Shown here in pieces: positions 1 to 8,575 of a stretch of 64,000 nucleotides of DNA. A model generated the notes under the pieces. The model did not search any database, was not told where the DNA came from, and worked only from the letters and a program-made list of their open reading frames with translations. Source of the stretch: Pseudomonas brassicacearum subsp. brassicacearum (GTDB taxonomy: Bacteria; Pseudomonadota; Gammaproteobacteria; Pseudomonadales; Pseudomonadaceae). The stretch spans positions 248,001 to 312,000 of the forward strand of contig NZ_VZPJ01000005.1 in assembly GCF_008801605.1 (NCBI RefSeq). Direction: 5' to 3'. The first letter of the stretch is position 1. Each line of letters begins with the position of its first letter. Made by a program: the position numbers and the translations under genes.

Positions 1-939
1 GATCCACCCACCCCACTGCAACACAAAGATCCCCAGGTTGGTGGTAATCGCCGCCATCAGCGTGGTGATGACGATAATCGCCGCTGCCAGTTCATGGTTG
101 CCATCGGCCGCCCGGGCCATGACGTAACTGGCGGCGGCGGTGGGGCTGCCGAAGTACAGGAACAGGATCCCCAACTCCGCCCCGCGAAAGCCCCAGAGCC
201 ACGCACCGAGAGTGGCCAGCAGCGGCAGCCCGACCATCTTCACCAGGCTCGAACTCAGGGCCATCTTGCCGCTCTTGCGCAAGGCCGCCAGCGACAGCGT
301 GCCGCCGATGCAGATCAACGCCAGGGGCAAGGTCATTTGCGACAGGTACTTGGCCGAGGTCTCGAACCAGTTTGGCAGGCCGATGTGCCAATAGGCGAAC
401 GGCGCGGCGACGATCACGCTGATGATCAGCGGGTTGCTGATCACACTCTTGCAGATGCTCCACGGGTCAGACTTGATCACCGGGCTGTAGACCGCCAGCA
501 CGATGGTCGACAAGGTGTTGTAGAACAGGATCACCAGCGCCGCGAGAATCGCCCCCAGGGAAATCCCGTAGTCGCCATACATGCTCGCCGCCAGCGCCAG
601 GCCAATGACCCCGTTGTTGCCGCGAAACGCACCTTGGGTATAGATACCGCGATCCTCGCGCGGGCAGCGCCAGATCGCCCAGCCCCAGGCCATGGCGAAA
701 CTTGCCAGGGTGGCGACGGAGAAATAGATCAGCAGGTCGGGCTGCAACGCCGCATGCAGGTCGGCATGGAGGATGCCGAGGAACAACAGCGCCGGCATGG
801 TGACGTTGAACACCAGGGACGAGGCAATGTGGATGAAGTTGTCGTTGATCCAGTTGATGCGCTTGAGCAACACCCCCAAAAACAGCATGGCAAACACCGG
901 CGCGGTGATGTTCAGGGTTTCGAGGAAAATTGCCAGCAT
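1..939 (-). CDS. AEC-family (auxin efflux carrier type) transporter, C-terminus cut by window edge
   Basis: An integral inner-membrane permease of the AEC family, which carries organic acids or related small molecules. The reverse-strand translation starts MLAIFLETLNITAPVFAMLF and stays open to base 1, giving 313 residues. It shows a run of hydrophobic helices, including the family-typical 'FRGNNGVIGLALA' segment in the first half and a 'GSPTAAASYVMA' segment in the second half. This is close to the usual ~310-320 residues, so only a few C-terminal residues are missing. The ATG at 937-939 is the start, with a weak AAGG upstream. The substrate is not readable from sequence. Its position downstream of garD on the same strand could mean a sugar-acid link, but a REP block separates them. 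Confidence 0.82.
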   Translation of the reverse strand, partial: MLAIFLETLNITAPVFAMLFLGVLLKRINWINDNFIHIASSLVFNVTMPALLFLGILHADLHAALQPDLLIYFSVATLASFAMAWGWAIWRCPREDRGIYTQGAFRGNNGVIGLALAASMYGDYGISLGAILAALVILFYNTLSTIVLAVYSPVIKSDPWSICKSVISNPLIISVIVAAPFAYWHIGLPNWFETSAKYLSQMTLPLALICIGGTLSLAALRKSGKMALSSSLVKMVGLPLLATLGAWLWGFRGAELGILFLYFGSPTAAASYVMARAADGNHELAAAIIVITTLMAAITTNLGIFVLQWGGWI

Positions 940-1010
940 GCCGGGGACCTTGAGAGGGTGTCGTTAGGTGGCTAATGATAAGCCACTCACGGCATTGGCG
1001 TCTGGTGGAG

Positions 1011-1174
1011 CGCTATCGCGAGCAAGCTCGCTCCCACATGTGTTCTTCAGTGAACACAAAATCCGCACTCTCCGCAAATCCCCTGTGGGAGCGAGCTTGC
1101 TCGCGAAGACGGCAGCACATCCAACATCGATGCTAGCTGAACCACCGCTATCGCGAGCAAGCTCGCTCCCACAC
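1011..1174. repeat. REP cluster (single REP plus REP doublet)
   Basis: A single REP palindrome at 1011-1038 (TCGCGAGCAAGCTCGCTCCC core) is followed by an inverted REP doublet at 1084-1174. They fill the gap between garD and the AEC transporter gene. Such doublets are typical extragenic elements of fluorescent pseudomonads, usually placed after gene ends. Confidence 0.85.
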
Positions 1175-1199
1175 TGGATCTCCGGCGATCACAAAATCA

Positions 1200-2753
1200 T
1201 CAGGTGATCGGTGCTGGGTTGAACAACGTGATGTCGTTGTACAACTTGTGCCGCTCGGCCCAGGTCTGTTTCTTGCCGCTGGCCACGTCTAGGTAGTAGT
1301 GGAACAGCTCCCAACCCAGTTCCTCGATGGTCGCGCGTCCGGTGGCGATCCGGCCGGCGTCGATGTCGATCAGGTCCGGCCAGCGTTGGGCCAGTTCGGT
1401 GCGGGTCGAGACCTTCACCACCGGGGCCATGGCCAAGCCGTACGGCGTGCCGCGGCCGGTGGTGAACACGTGCAGGTTCATCCCCGCCGCCAGTTGCAAC
1501 GTGCCGCAGACAAAATCACTGGCCGGCGTGGCGCAGAAGATCAGGCCCTTTTGCTTGAAGCGCTCGCCCGGACCCAGCACGCCATTGATCGCGCTGCTGC
1601 CGGATTTGACGATCGAGCCCAGGGATTTTTCGACGATGTTCGACAGCCCGCCCTTCTTGTTGCCCGGCGTGGTATTGGCACTGCGATCGGCTTCGCCCTT
1701 GGCCAGGTAACGGTCGTACCAGTCCATTTCACGCACCAGTTCCTGGGCCACTTCCTGGGTTTGTGCCCGGGAGGTCAGCAGGTAGATCGCATCGCGCACT
1801 TCAGTGACTTCGGAAAACATCACCGTTGCCCCGGCCCGCAGCAGCAGGTCCGAGGCGTAGCCCAGCGCCGGGTTGGCGGTGATGCCGGAAAACGCATCGC
1901 TGCCACCGCATTGCATGCCCAGGATCAGCTCCGAAGCCGGTACGGTTTCGCGGCGGCGCTGGTCGAGTTTCTTCAGGCGGGTCTCGGCCAGTTCCATGAT
2001 CTGCTCGATCATTTCGGTGAAACCGTGACTGGAATCCTGTAAGCGATACAACCAAGGCTCGCTGAGGTCCACCGAGCTGTCGCCCTCATGCATCACCTGC
2101 CCGGCCTGCAATTTCTCGCAGCCCAGGCTGATCACCAGCGCCTCGCCCCCCAGGTTCGGGTTACGTGCCAGGTTGCGCACGGTACGGATCGGGATGTAGG
2201 CATCGGTGGCAGTGATCGCCACGCCGCAGCCGTAGCTGTGGGTCAGCGCCACCACGTCATCGACGTTCGGGTACTTGGGCAGCAACTCGTCCTTGATGCG
2301 CTTGACTGCATGGTCCAGCACCCCGGTCACGCACTGCACCGTGGTGGTGATGCCCAGGATATTGCGCGTGCCGACGGTACCGTCGGCGTTGCGATAACCC
2401 TCGAAGGTGTAGCCCTCCAGCGGCGCATCGGCCACCGGCACATCAGTGGACAGCGGCAGGCTGTCCAGCGGCGGCGCGGTCGGCATGCGCAACTGGTCTT
2501 CCTTGACCCAGCTGCCACGAGGGATCGGTTGCAGTGCATAGCCGATGACCTGGCCATAGCGAATCACCTCGCCGCCCTCGGGAATGTCCACCAGGGTGAC
2601 CTTGTGGCTCTGCGGCACAAAGTCCACAGTGACCAGGCCGTCCGGGAACTCGGTCCCGGCCGGTACACCCTGGTCATTGACGACGATCACTACGTTGTCC
2701 CGCTCATGCAAGCGGATGTAACGCGGCGAATCGGCATGTTCAATCAGTTGCAT
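1200..2753 (-). CDS. garD: galactarate dehydratase
   Basis: Dehydrates galactarate (D-galactaric acid) to 5-keto-4-deoxy-D-glucarate, the first step of galactarate catabolism, in the cytoplasm. The 517-residue protein has the two-part architecture of the UxaA/GarD family: an N-terminal SAF-like domain (about residues 10-85) and a large dehydratase domain beginning near '[17 protein letters not shown]'. It carries the family signatures 'HSYGCG' and '[17 protein letters not shown]'. Length matches E. coli GarD (about 523). The frame is open further upstream, but the ATG at 2751-2753 is preceded by GAAGGAGC at good spacing and the protein aligns from there. It lies 13 bp downstream of the MFS transporter gene, so the two are very likely co-transcribed. 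An altronate dehydratase is possible, but the kdgD and aldehyde dehydrogenase neighbours favour galactarate. Confidence 0.9.
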   Translation of the reverse strand: MQLIEHADSPRYIRLHERDNVVIVVNDQGVPAGTEFPDGLVTVDFVPQSHKVTLVDIPEGGEVIRYGQVIGYALQPIPRGSWVKEDQLRMPTAPPLDSLPLSTDVPVADAPLEGYTFEGYRNADGTVGTRNILGITTTVQCVTGVLDHAVKRIKDELLPKYPNVDDVVALTHSYGCGVAITATDAYIPIRTVRNLARNPNLGGEALVISLGCEKLQAGQVMHEGDSSVDLSEPWLYRLQDSSHGFTEMIEQIMELAETRLKKLDQRRRETVPASELILGMQCGGSDAFSGITANPALGYASDLLLRAGATVMFSEVTEVRDAIYLLTSRAQTQEVAQELVREMDWYDRYLAKGEADRSANTTPGNKKGGLSNIVEKSLGSIVKSGSSAINGVLGPGERFKQKGLIFCATPASDFVCGTLQLAAGMNLHVFTTGRGTPYGLAMAPVVKVSTRTELAQRWPDLIDIDAGRIATGRATIEELGWELFHYYLDVASGKKQTWAERHKLYNDITLFNPAPIT

Positions 2754-2766
2754 TGACGCCGCTCCT

Positions 2767-4131
2767 TCAGGATTTTGCTTCAGACAGGCTGGAGATGTCG
2801 GCATCCTTGGCCGTTGGTTCCTTGAGCACGACACGCTTGATCGGCCCCACAATGACCAGGTAGCTGAACACCGCCACCAGCGCGTTGCAACCGACAAACA
2901 CCAGCGCCCATTTGAACGAACCGGTGGCGCTGATGATGTAGCCGATGACGATTGGCGTGGTGATCGATGCCAGGTTGCCGAAGGTGTTGAACAGGCCACC
3001 GCTCAAGCCGGCGATCTGTTTTGGCGACGTATCGGAGACCACGGCCCAGCCCAGTGCGCCGACGCCTTTACCGAAGAAGGCCAGGGCCATGAAGCCCACC
3101 ACCATCCATTCGATGTCGACGTAGTTGCACGCCACGATGCTGCTGGACACCAGCAGGCCGGCGATGATCGGCGCCTTGCGGGCGAAGGTCAGCGAGTGGC
3201 CCTTGCGCAGCAGGTAATCGGAAATCACCCCGCCGAGGACGCCGCCGATGAAACCGCAGATCGCTGGCAAGGACGCGATGAAACCGGCCTTGAGGATGGT
3301 CATGCCGCGTTCCTGCACCAGGTATACCGGGAACCAGGTCAGGAAGAAGTAGGTGATGCCGTTGATGCAGTACTGGCCCAGGTACACGCCGAGCATCATG
3401 CGGTTGGTCAGCAGTTGGCGGATGTAATCCCACTTCGGACCGTCGGTTTTCTTGTCCTTGCCCTTGTCCTGGTCCATATCGACCATCGCACCATTGGCGG
3501 CGATGTGATTGAACTCGGCCTCGTTGATCATTGGGTGCTGACGCGGGCTGTGGATCACTTTCAGCCAGATCAGCGAGAACACGATGCCGATCACGCCCAT
3601 CACGATGAACACATGCTGCCAGCCGAAGCGATAGACGATCCAACCCATCAGCGGCGCGAACAGCACCGTGGCGAAGTATTGCGCCGAGTTGAAAATCGCC
3701 GAGGCGGTGCCGCGTTCTGCGGTCGGGAACCAGGCGGCGACGATACGTGCGTTGCCAGGAAAGGACGGCGCCTCGGCCAGACCGACCATAAAGCGCAGCA
3801 TGAACAGTGCAACCACGGCCGTGGACATGCCGAATTCACCCACATAGCCTTGCAGCACGGTGAACAGCGACCAGGTGAAGATGCTCAAGGCATAGATTTT
3901 TTTCGAGCCGAAACGGTCGAGCAGCCAGCCACCGGGAATCTGCCCGGCCACGTAGGCCCAGCCGAAAGCGGAGAAGATATAACCGAGGGTGACGGCATCG
4001 ATGCCGAGGTCTTTTTGCAGGCTGGAGCCTGCGATGGCGATGGTGGCACGGTCGGCATAGTTGATCGTCGTCACCAGGAACAGCATGAGCAGGATCAAAT
4101 AGCGGACGTGAGTCGGCTTGGTCGCTTGCAT
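2767..4131 (-). CDS. MFS transporter, glucarate/galactarate (GudP-type) importer
   Basis: A 12-helix major facilitator of the anion:cation symporter family (GudP/GarP/ExuT type), expected to import hexarates across the inner membrane. The 454 residues start [20 protein letters not shown]. Early features include '[12 protein letters not shown]' in helix 1 and '[21 protein letters not shown]' around the loop between helices 2 and 3, which is the MFS signature. A cytoplasmic loop rich in D and K lies near the middle. Its closeness to garD supports galactarate as substrate. A TTGTACGA-type operator lies just upstream at 4173-4182, so the transporter-garD pair probably has its own regulated promoter. 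Exact substrate range (galactarate versus glucarate) is inferred. Confidence 0.88.
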   Translation of the reverse strand: MQATKPTHVRYLILLMLFLVTTINYADRATIAIAGSSLQKDLGIDAVTLGYIFSAFGWAYVAGQIPGGWLLDRFGSKKIYALSIFTWSLFTVLQGYVGEFGMSTAVVALFMLRFMVGLAEAPSFPGNARIVAAWFPTAERGTASAIFNSAQYFATVLFAPLMGWIVYRFGWQHVFIVMGVIGIVFSLIWLKVIHSPRQHPMINEAEFNHIAANGAMVDMDQDKGKDKKTDGPKWDYIRQLLTNRMMLGVYLGQYCINGITYFFLTWFPVYLVQERGMTILKAGFIASLPAICGFIGGVLGGVISDYLLRKGHSLTFARKAPIIAGLLVSSSIVACNYVDIEWMVVGFMALAFFGKGVGALGWAVVSDTSPKQIAGLSGGLFNTFGNLASITTPIVIGYIISATGSFKWALVFVGCNALVAVFSYLVIVGPIKRVVLKEPTAKDADISSLSEAKS

Positions 4132-4172
4132 GTAGAGGTACTCCCACTATTTATTTTTATGCGGGTCAGCAG

Positions 4173-4182
4173 ATTGTACGAC
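4173..4182. promoter_or_regulatory. putative GntR operator upstream of transporter-garD
   Basis: ATTGTACGAC shares the 8-mer TTGTACGA with sites at 8349-8358 and, inverted, at 6774-6783. The T-N-GTAC-N-A form fits operators of FadR/FCD-type GntR regulators, one of which is encoded at 7552-8298. It lies 42 bp upstream of the transporter start codon. Confidence 0.55.
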
Positions 4183-4217
4183 CGGAGCTGGAAATCCAGC
4201 CCCGGCCGGTGTTGCGT

Positions 4218-5663
4218 TTACGAACCGATGTAAGAGGTCTTCACCACGGTGTAGAACTCTTGCGCGTAGCGACCTTGCTCACGCGAACCATAGGACGAGC
4301 CTTTGCGTCCGCCGAACGGCACGTGGTAATCCACGCCGGCCGTCGGCAGGTTGACCATCACCATGCCCGCCTGGGAATGGCGCTTGAAGTGGTTGGCATA
4401 CTTCAACGAGGTGGTGGCGATACCGGCGGACAGACCGAACTCGGTGTCGTTGGCCATCGCCAGCGCCGCCTCGTAGTCGGCCACGCGCACGACGTTGGCC
4501 ACCGGGCCGAAGATCTCTTCGCGGCTGATGCGCATCGAGGCTTCGCTGTCGGCGAACAGGGTCGGCGCCAGGAAGTAACCTTCCGTGTCGCACGTCACCA
4601 GGCCGCCACCGCTGACCAACCGAGCACCTTCGCTCTGGCCGATGTCGATGTACTTCAAGTCCTGGCTGAGCTGGGCTTCAGAAACCACCGGGCCGATATC
4701 GGTGCCGGCCTTCAACGCATGGCCGACCTTGATCGACTGCATGCGCTCGGCCATGGCCTCGACGAACTTGTCGTGGATGCCGGCGGTGACGATCAGGCGA
4801 CTCGAAGCCGTGCAGCGCTGGCCGGTGGAGTAGAACGCACTCTGCACCGCCAGTTCGACGGCCTGCTTGAGGTCTGCGTCGTCGAGGATGATCTGCGGGT
4901 TCTTGCCGCCCATTTCCAACTGCACCTTGGCCTGGCGCGACACGCAGTTGACGGCGATCTGCCGCCCCACGCCCACCGAACCGGTAAAGCTGATGCCGTC
5001 GACTTTCGGGCTGTTGACCAGCACTTCGCCAACCACACGGCCGCTGCCCATAACCAGGTTGAACGCACCGGCCGGGAAACCGGCGCGGGAAATGATCTCG
5101 GCCAGGGCCCAGGCGCAGCCCGGCACCAGTTCGGCGGGTTTGATCACCACGCAGTTGCCGTAGGCCAGGGCCGGGGCGATTTTCCATGCGGGAATGGCGA
5201 TCGGGAAGTTCCACGGGGTGATCAGGCCGACCACACCGAGGGCTTCACGGGTGACTTCAACGTTGACGCCTGGGCGCACCGACGGCACGTAATCACCCGA
5301 CAGGCGCAGGCATTCACCGGCAAAGAACTTGAAAATGTTGCCGGCGCGGGTCACTTCGCCGATGGCTTCGGGCAGGGTCTTGCCCTCTTCCCGGGCCAGC
5401 AGTTGGCCGAGTTCTTCACGGCGGGCGAGGATCTCGCTACCGACTTTGTCCAGCGCATCGTGACGGGCCTGGATGCCCGAGGTCGACCAGGCCGGGAACG
5501 CGGCGCGCGCGGCTTCGATGGCGGCATTGACTTGCGCTGCGTCAGCCTTGGCGTATTCACCGATGACATCGGACAAGTCAGACGGGTTGATGTTGGTGCA
5601 ATAGTCAGCACCAGCCACCCACTGACCGTTGATGTAGTTATCGAAACGCTTTGAATCTGCCAC
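4218..5663 (-). CDS. 2,5-dioxovalerate (alpha-ketoglutarate semialdehyde) dehydrogenase
   Basis: An NAD(P)-dependent aldehyde dehydrogenase that should oxidise 2,5-dioxopentanoate, the product of KdgD, to 2-oxoglutarate. The 481-residue protein shows the ALDH landmarks in order: 'TPWNFP' and 'IKPAE' of the cofactor domain, 'FTGSVGVG', the general-base Glu in 'LEMGGKNP' (about residue 255), and the nucleophilic Cys in 'GQRCTASSR' (about residue 287). I chose the GTG at 5661-5663 rather than the longer open frame because GAAGGAG precedes it and the protein begins ADSKRFDNYINGQW like the family. A terminator and a repeat fragment separate it from kdgD upstream. Substrate is inferred from the pathway neighbours. 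Confidence 0.88.
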   Translation of the reverse strand: MADSKRFDNYINGQWVAGADYCTNINPSDLSDVIGEYAKADAAQVNAAIEAARAAFPAWSTSGIQARHDALDKVGSEILARREELGQLLAREEGKTLPEAIGEVTRAGNIFKFFAGECLRLSGDYVPSVRPGVNVEVTREALGVVGLITPWNFPIAIPAWKIAPALAYGNCVVIKPAELVPGCAWALAEIISRAGFPAGAFNLVMGSGRVVGEVLVNSPKVDGISFTGSVGVGRQIAVNCVSRQAKVQLEMGGKNPQIILDDADLKQAVELAVQSAFYSTGQRCTASSRLIVTAGIHDKFVEAMAERMQSIKVGHALKAGTDIGPVVSEAQLSQDLKYIDIGQSEGARLVSGGGLVTCDTEGYFLAPTLFADSEASMRISREEIFGPVANVVRVADYEAALAMANDTEFGLSAGIATTSLKYANHFKRHSQAGMVMVNLPTAGVDYHVPFGGRKGSSYGSREQGRYAQEFYTVVKTSYIGS

Positions 5664-5691
5664 GGAGCTACTCCTTCTACAAAAGCTGTCT

Positions 5692-5744
5692 AGGAACGCA
5701 GAGCGTCCCTGGCTGCATTCCCACGCGATGCGTGGGAGCGATCG
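5692..5744. repeat. fragment of the 'GTTCCCACGC' palindromic repeat
   Basis: GAGCGTCC, then GGCTGCAT, then CCCACGCGATGCGTGGGA matches the right half of the larger palindromic element at 33188-33295. It sits between kdgD and the aldehyde dehydrogenase gene. Confidence 0.7.
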
Positions 5745-5753
5745 AGCCTTACG

Positions 5754-5780
5754 CAAAAAGCCGCTGATTGCTCAGCGGCC
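5754..5780 (-). terminator. intrinsic terminator after kdgD
   Basis: Read on the minus strand, GCCGCTGA-GCAA-TCAGCGGC is followed directly by TTTTT. It lies 12 bp after the kdgD stop codon and before the aldehyde dehydrogenase gene, so it should reduce or stop read-through. Confidence 0.8.
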
Positions 5781-5792
5781 TTATCGGGTCTG

Positions 5793-6704
5793 TTACTGCT
5801 TGCCTTGCTTGTCGATCAGCGCGGCCAGTGCTTCGTATTCTTCTGGCAGCAGGTCGGTCAGCGGCGTGCGCACAGGACCTGCGTCATAGCCCACGATCTT
5901 CGCGCCGGCCTTGACGATGCTCACTGCGTAACCGGCCTTGCGGTTGCGAATGTCCAGGTATGGCAGGAAGAAGTCGTCGATGATCTTGCCGACGGTTTCG
6001 TGATCGTCGCGGGCAATGGCGTGGTAGAAATCCATCGCGGTTTTCGGGATGAAGTTGAACACCGCCGAGGAGTAGACCGGCACGCCAAGGGCCTTGTAGG
6101 CCGCAGCGTAGACTTCAGCGGTCGGCAGGCCGCCCAGGTAGCTGAAGCGATCACCGAGGCGGCGACGGATCGACACCATCAGTTCGATATCGCCCAGGCC
6201 ATCCTTGTAGCCGATCAGGTTAGGGCAGCGCTCGGCCAGTTGTTCCAGCAAAGTGGCGTTCAGGCGGCAGACGTTGCGGTTGTACACCACCACGCCGATC
6301 TTCACCGATTTGCACACGGCTTCAACGTGGGCGGCAACACCGTCCTGGCTGGCTTCGGTCAGGTAATGCGGCAGCAGCAACAGACCCTTGGCACCCAGGC
6401 GCTCGGCTTCTTGAGCGTATTCGATGGCCTGGCGAGTGGCACCGCCAACACCGGCAAGGATTGGCACGCTGGTGGCGCAGGTATCGACGGCGGTCTTGAT
6501 GACTTGGGAATACTCGCTGGCGGCCAGGGAGAAGAATTCACCGGTGCCGCCCGCTGCGAACAATGCAGAGGCGCCATACGGGGCCAGCCACTCGAGGCGC
6601 TTGATGTAGCTGTCGCGATTGAAATCGCCTTGAGCAGTGAAATCGGTGACCGGGAACGACAGCAGGCCAGACGAGAGGATGGACTTCAGTTCTTGTGGAT
6701 TCAT
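5793..6704 (-). CDS. kdgD: 5-dehydro-4-deoxyglucarate dehydratase
   Basis: A class I aldolase-fold (DHDPS family) enzyme that dehydrates and decarboxylates 5-keto-4-deoxyglucarate to 2,5-dioxopentanoate, linking GarD to the aldehyde dehydrogenase encoded downstream. The 303-residue length matches the Pseudomonas enzymes. Visible motifs are the GGTGEFFSL loop, the catalytic Tyr in 'GVVVYNRN' and the Schiff-base Lys in '[11 protein letters not shown]'. The frame opens further upstream, but the ATG at 6702-6704 ([18 protein letters not shown]) aligns with family starts. A GntR-type operator lies 70 bp upstream, so this is probably the first gene of its regulated unit. Confidence 0.92.
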   Translation of the reverse strand: MNPQELKSILSSGLLSFPVTDFTAQGDFNRDSYIKRLEWLAPYGASALFAAGGTGEFFSLAASEYSQVIKTAVDTCATSVPILAGVGGATRQAIEYAQEAERLGAKGLLLLPHYLTEASQDGVAAHVEAVCKSVKIGVVVYNRNVCRLNATLLEQLAERCPNLIGYKDGLGDIELMVSIRRRLGDRFSYLGGLPTAEVYAAAYKALGVPVYSSAVFNFIPKTAMDFYHAIARDDHETVGKIIDDFFLPYLDIRNRKAGYAVSIVKAGAKIVGYDAGPVRTPLTDLLPEEYEALAALIDKQGKQ

Positions 6705-7076
6705 TATTCGAACACCCTGGACGCAAATGATGTGTTGTAGGAAACGGTTCAGCTTCACGTGAAGTTGTAGGTCATCGTACAACTTAAAATATGAACGTCA
6801 ACTGCATTTCGTCTTTTGTCGGGTGCAGGGGTTGAGGCGTTTGTCGCAGAACCTTGTAAATCGGGCCTTTGAGCAGGATGGAAAAGACAGATAAAACTTG
6901 CCGACCGAGCACCAGGACCGCTCATCGCCACTGTCAACTCTGTCAGTAGGCGTCGTCACGACAAGGGGGCATAACCCAGGCATGGCCGTGTCATGCCCGG
7001 CTGTAGTCCTTTTCTCAATCTTTTAAGTGAGTCGCCCGTACGCAACGATCAGGGCTGCCTCACAGGGAGTGACATC
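6705..7076. other. intergenic region upstream of kdgD
   Basis: The 372-bp gap lies between kdgD (minus) and the small plus-strand gene. It holds one GntR-type operator at 6774-6783; I see no tRNA, repeat or further gene in it. Confidence 0.6.
6774..6783. promoter_or_regulatory. putative GntR operator upstream of kdgD
   Basis: ATCGTACAAC is the inverted form of the GTTGTACGAT site at 8349-8358. A related half (GTTGTAGGTC) lies immediately beside it, giving an extended imperfect palindrome from 6764 to 6783. Confidence 0.6.
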
Positions 7077-7433
7077 ATGGCGAAGAGCTATGCGAAACCG
7101 ACGCTCAAGGACTTTCCAGCCACTGGGGAAGTCACGATCAGCTTGTCAAAGGTAAAGACGTTGAGCGTGAAGATTCCGGATGCAGCTTTTGAACCGTACT
7201 CGAACGCCCGACTGACTCTGGGCGTCGGCTCGACGTCTCCAACTCCGGTAGGTGCGTTTACACCGCTGACCGAGGGTGAGGAAGGTACGCCCTGCAAGGA
7301 TGTGACAATGACGCTAACCAATGCCGACTTGACAGCTTACATCGACAAATTGGTTGAGCTTCGTTACGAGGTTAGCTACGAGAGCTGGGATCCCGATATA
7401 TCCGAGCCGCAAATGTTGCGGATCAAGGCGTAG
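7077..7433 (+). CDS. hypothetical protein, 118 aa
   Basis: I do not recognise this protein. It starts at the ATG at 7077-7079, preceded by AGGGAG at normal spacing, although the open frame runs further upstream. The product has no signal peptide or membrane helix. The alternation of short polar and hydrophobic stretches ('EVTISLSKVKTLSVKIPD', 'DVTMTLTNADL') suggests an all-beta fold. It is transcribed convergently with the GntR regulator gene and divergently from kdgD. Nothing links it to galactarate metabolism except position. No Cys-rich, DNA-binding or catalytic motif is visible. Confidence 0.65.
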   Translation: MAKSYAKPTLKDFPATGEVTISLSKVKTLSVKIPDAAFEPYSNARLTLGVGSTSPTPVGAFTPLTEGEEGTPCKDVTMTLTNADLTAYIDKLVELRYEVSYESWDPDISEPQMLRIKA

Positions 7434-7486
7434 TAGCCATCTCCGTGCGTTTGTCGGCTGGTAAGCGAGCAGCAACGCAGTATCTG

Positions 7487-7516
7487 TGTGGCGAGGGGAT
7501 TTATCCCCTCGCCACA
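7487..7516. repeat. palindromic REP-like element (TGTGGCGAGGGG type)
   Basis: A near-perfect palindrome, TGTGGCGAGGGGAT with its complement, lies between two convergent genes. It could also act as a bidirectional transcription stop. Confidence 0.75.
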
Positions 7517-7551
7517 GGAACAGTGACTCACCTCATCTCAACTGACAGCAG

Positions 7552-8298
7552 CTAGCCCTGCGCCTGCGCCTCTTCATGGGCCTGGCGCAGCCGCTCGCGG
7601 CTGTTGGTCAGATGCAAACGCATGGCCGCACGGGCCGCCTCGGAGTCCTGGCGGGCGATGGCGTCGTAGATCTCCTCGTGCTCGCGGCTCAGGCGGTTCA
7701 TGTAGCGCTGCTGGTCATCGTGGGCCAAACGCGCCGAGTTCACCCGGGTACGCGGAATGATGCTGGTACCCAGGTGAGTCATGATGTCGGTGAAGTAGCG
7801 GTTGCCGGTGGACAGGGCGATTTCCAGGTGGAAGGCGAAGTCCGAGGCCACCGCATCGCTGGCGTGGGCGGCGCTTTCGTTCAAGGCGTCGAGGGCGGCG
7901 CGCATGGCGGCCAGTTGCTCGTCGCTGCGGCGCTGCGCCGCCAGCCCGGCGGATTCCACTTCCAGGCTGATGCGCAACTCCAGGATCGCCAGCACGTCAC
8001 GCAAGGTGACCACGGTGGCCGGGTCGATGCGAAAACCGCTGGGGCTCGGCGTGTCCAGCACGAAAGTGCCGATGCCATGGCGGGTTTCCACCTGGCCGGC
8101 CGCCTGCAAGCGGGAAATCGCCTCGCGCACCACGGTACGGCTGACGCCATGGGCTTCCATGATCGCCGACTCGGTGGGCAATTTATCGCCACGCTTGAGC
8201 AGGCCGTCGCGAATCTGCTCGGTCAACACCGTCACCAGCTCCTGCGCCAGGCTGCGGCGCTTGCGGGGAAAGCGTGGTACTTCGATCGGGTTTTCCAT
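7552..8298 (-). CDS. GntR-family (FadR/FCD subfamily) transcriptional regulator
   Basis: A likely repressor of the galactarate genes. The N-terminal winged helix-turn-helix spans about residues 12-80 ('GDKLPTESAIMEAHGVSRTV', then 'REAISRLQAAG') and is followed by an all-helical FCD ligand-binding domain (about 95-225) with the usual metal/ligand residues such as 'DFAFHLEIALSTGN'. I prefer the ATG at 8296-8298 (MENPIEVPRFPRKRRSLAQE), giving 248 residues; upstream in-frame ATGs near 8335 lack a better ribosome site. An operator-like GTTGTACGAT 51 bp upstream suggests autoregulation. Effector is probably a hexarate or pathway intermediate (inference). Confidence 0.88.
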   Translation of the reverse strand: MENPIEVPRFPRKRRSLAQELVTVLTEQIRDGLLKRGDKLPTESAIMEAHGVSRTVVREAISRLQAAGQVETRHGIGTFVLDTPSPSGFRIDPATVVTLRDVLAILELRISLEVESAGLAAQRRSDEQLAAMRAALDALNESAAHASDAVASDFAFHLEIALSTGNRYFTDIMTHLGTSIIPRTRVNSARLAHDDQQRYMNRLSREHEEIYDAIARQDSEAARAAMRLHLTNSRERLRQAHEEAQAQG

Positions 8299-8348
8299 GG
8301 GGTTGTGTCTCGGTAAACGGCTGAATGGCATCATCATAGCGCAACGTG

Positions 8349-8358
8349 GTTGTACGAT
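8349..8358. promoter_or_regulatory. putative GntR operator upstream of the regulator gene
   Basis: GTTGTACGAT, exact inverse of the kdgD-upstream site, lies 51 bp upstream of the regulator start codon. Confidence 0.6.
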
Positions 8359-8404
8359 CACCGTGGGTGCAGCGGCGAGTCTGGTGCTGAGACCGATTCG
8401 CCTT

Positions 8405-8564
8405 CATCGCGAACAGGCTCGCTCCCACACTAGAGCGGTTGCGTGCATTTGCATCCGGCTCACCACAAACCCCCTGTGGGAGCGAGCTTGCTCGCGATGG
8501 CGGTGGGTCAGCCACATCAATATCAACTGATACACCGCTATCGCGAGCAAGCTCGCTCCCACAG
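8405..8564. repeat. REP cluster (single REP plus doublet)
   Basis: One REP at 8405-8429 is followed by an inverted doublet at 8475-8564 with the same TGTGGGAGCGAGCTTGCTCG core. It fills the space between the ABC exporter gene and the GntR regulator gene. Confidence 0.85.
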
Positions 8565-8575
8565 GTTTTGGGTGT

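Noticed and set aside
2754-2999. N-terminal extension of garD
   Set aside because: The extra residues are out-of-frame translation of the transporter gene; the internal ATG has a strong ribosome site and family alignment.
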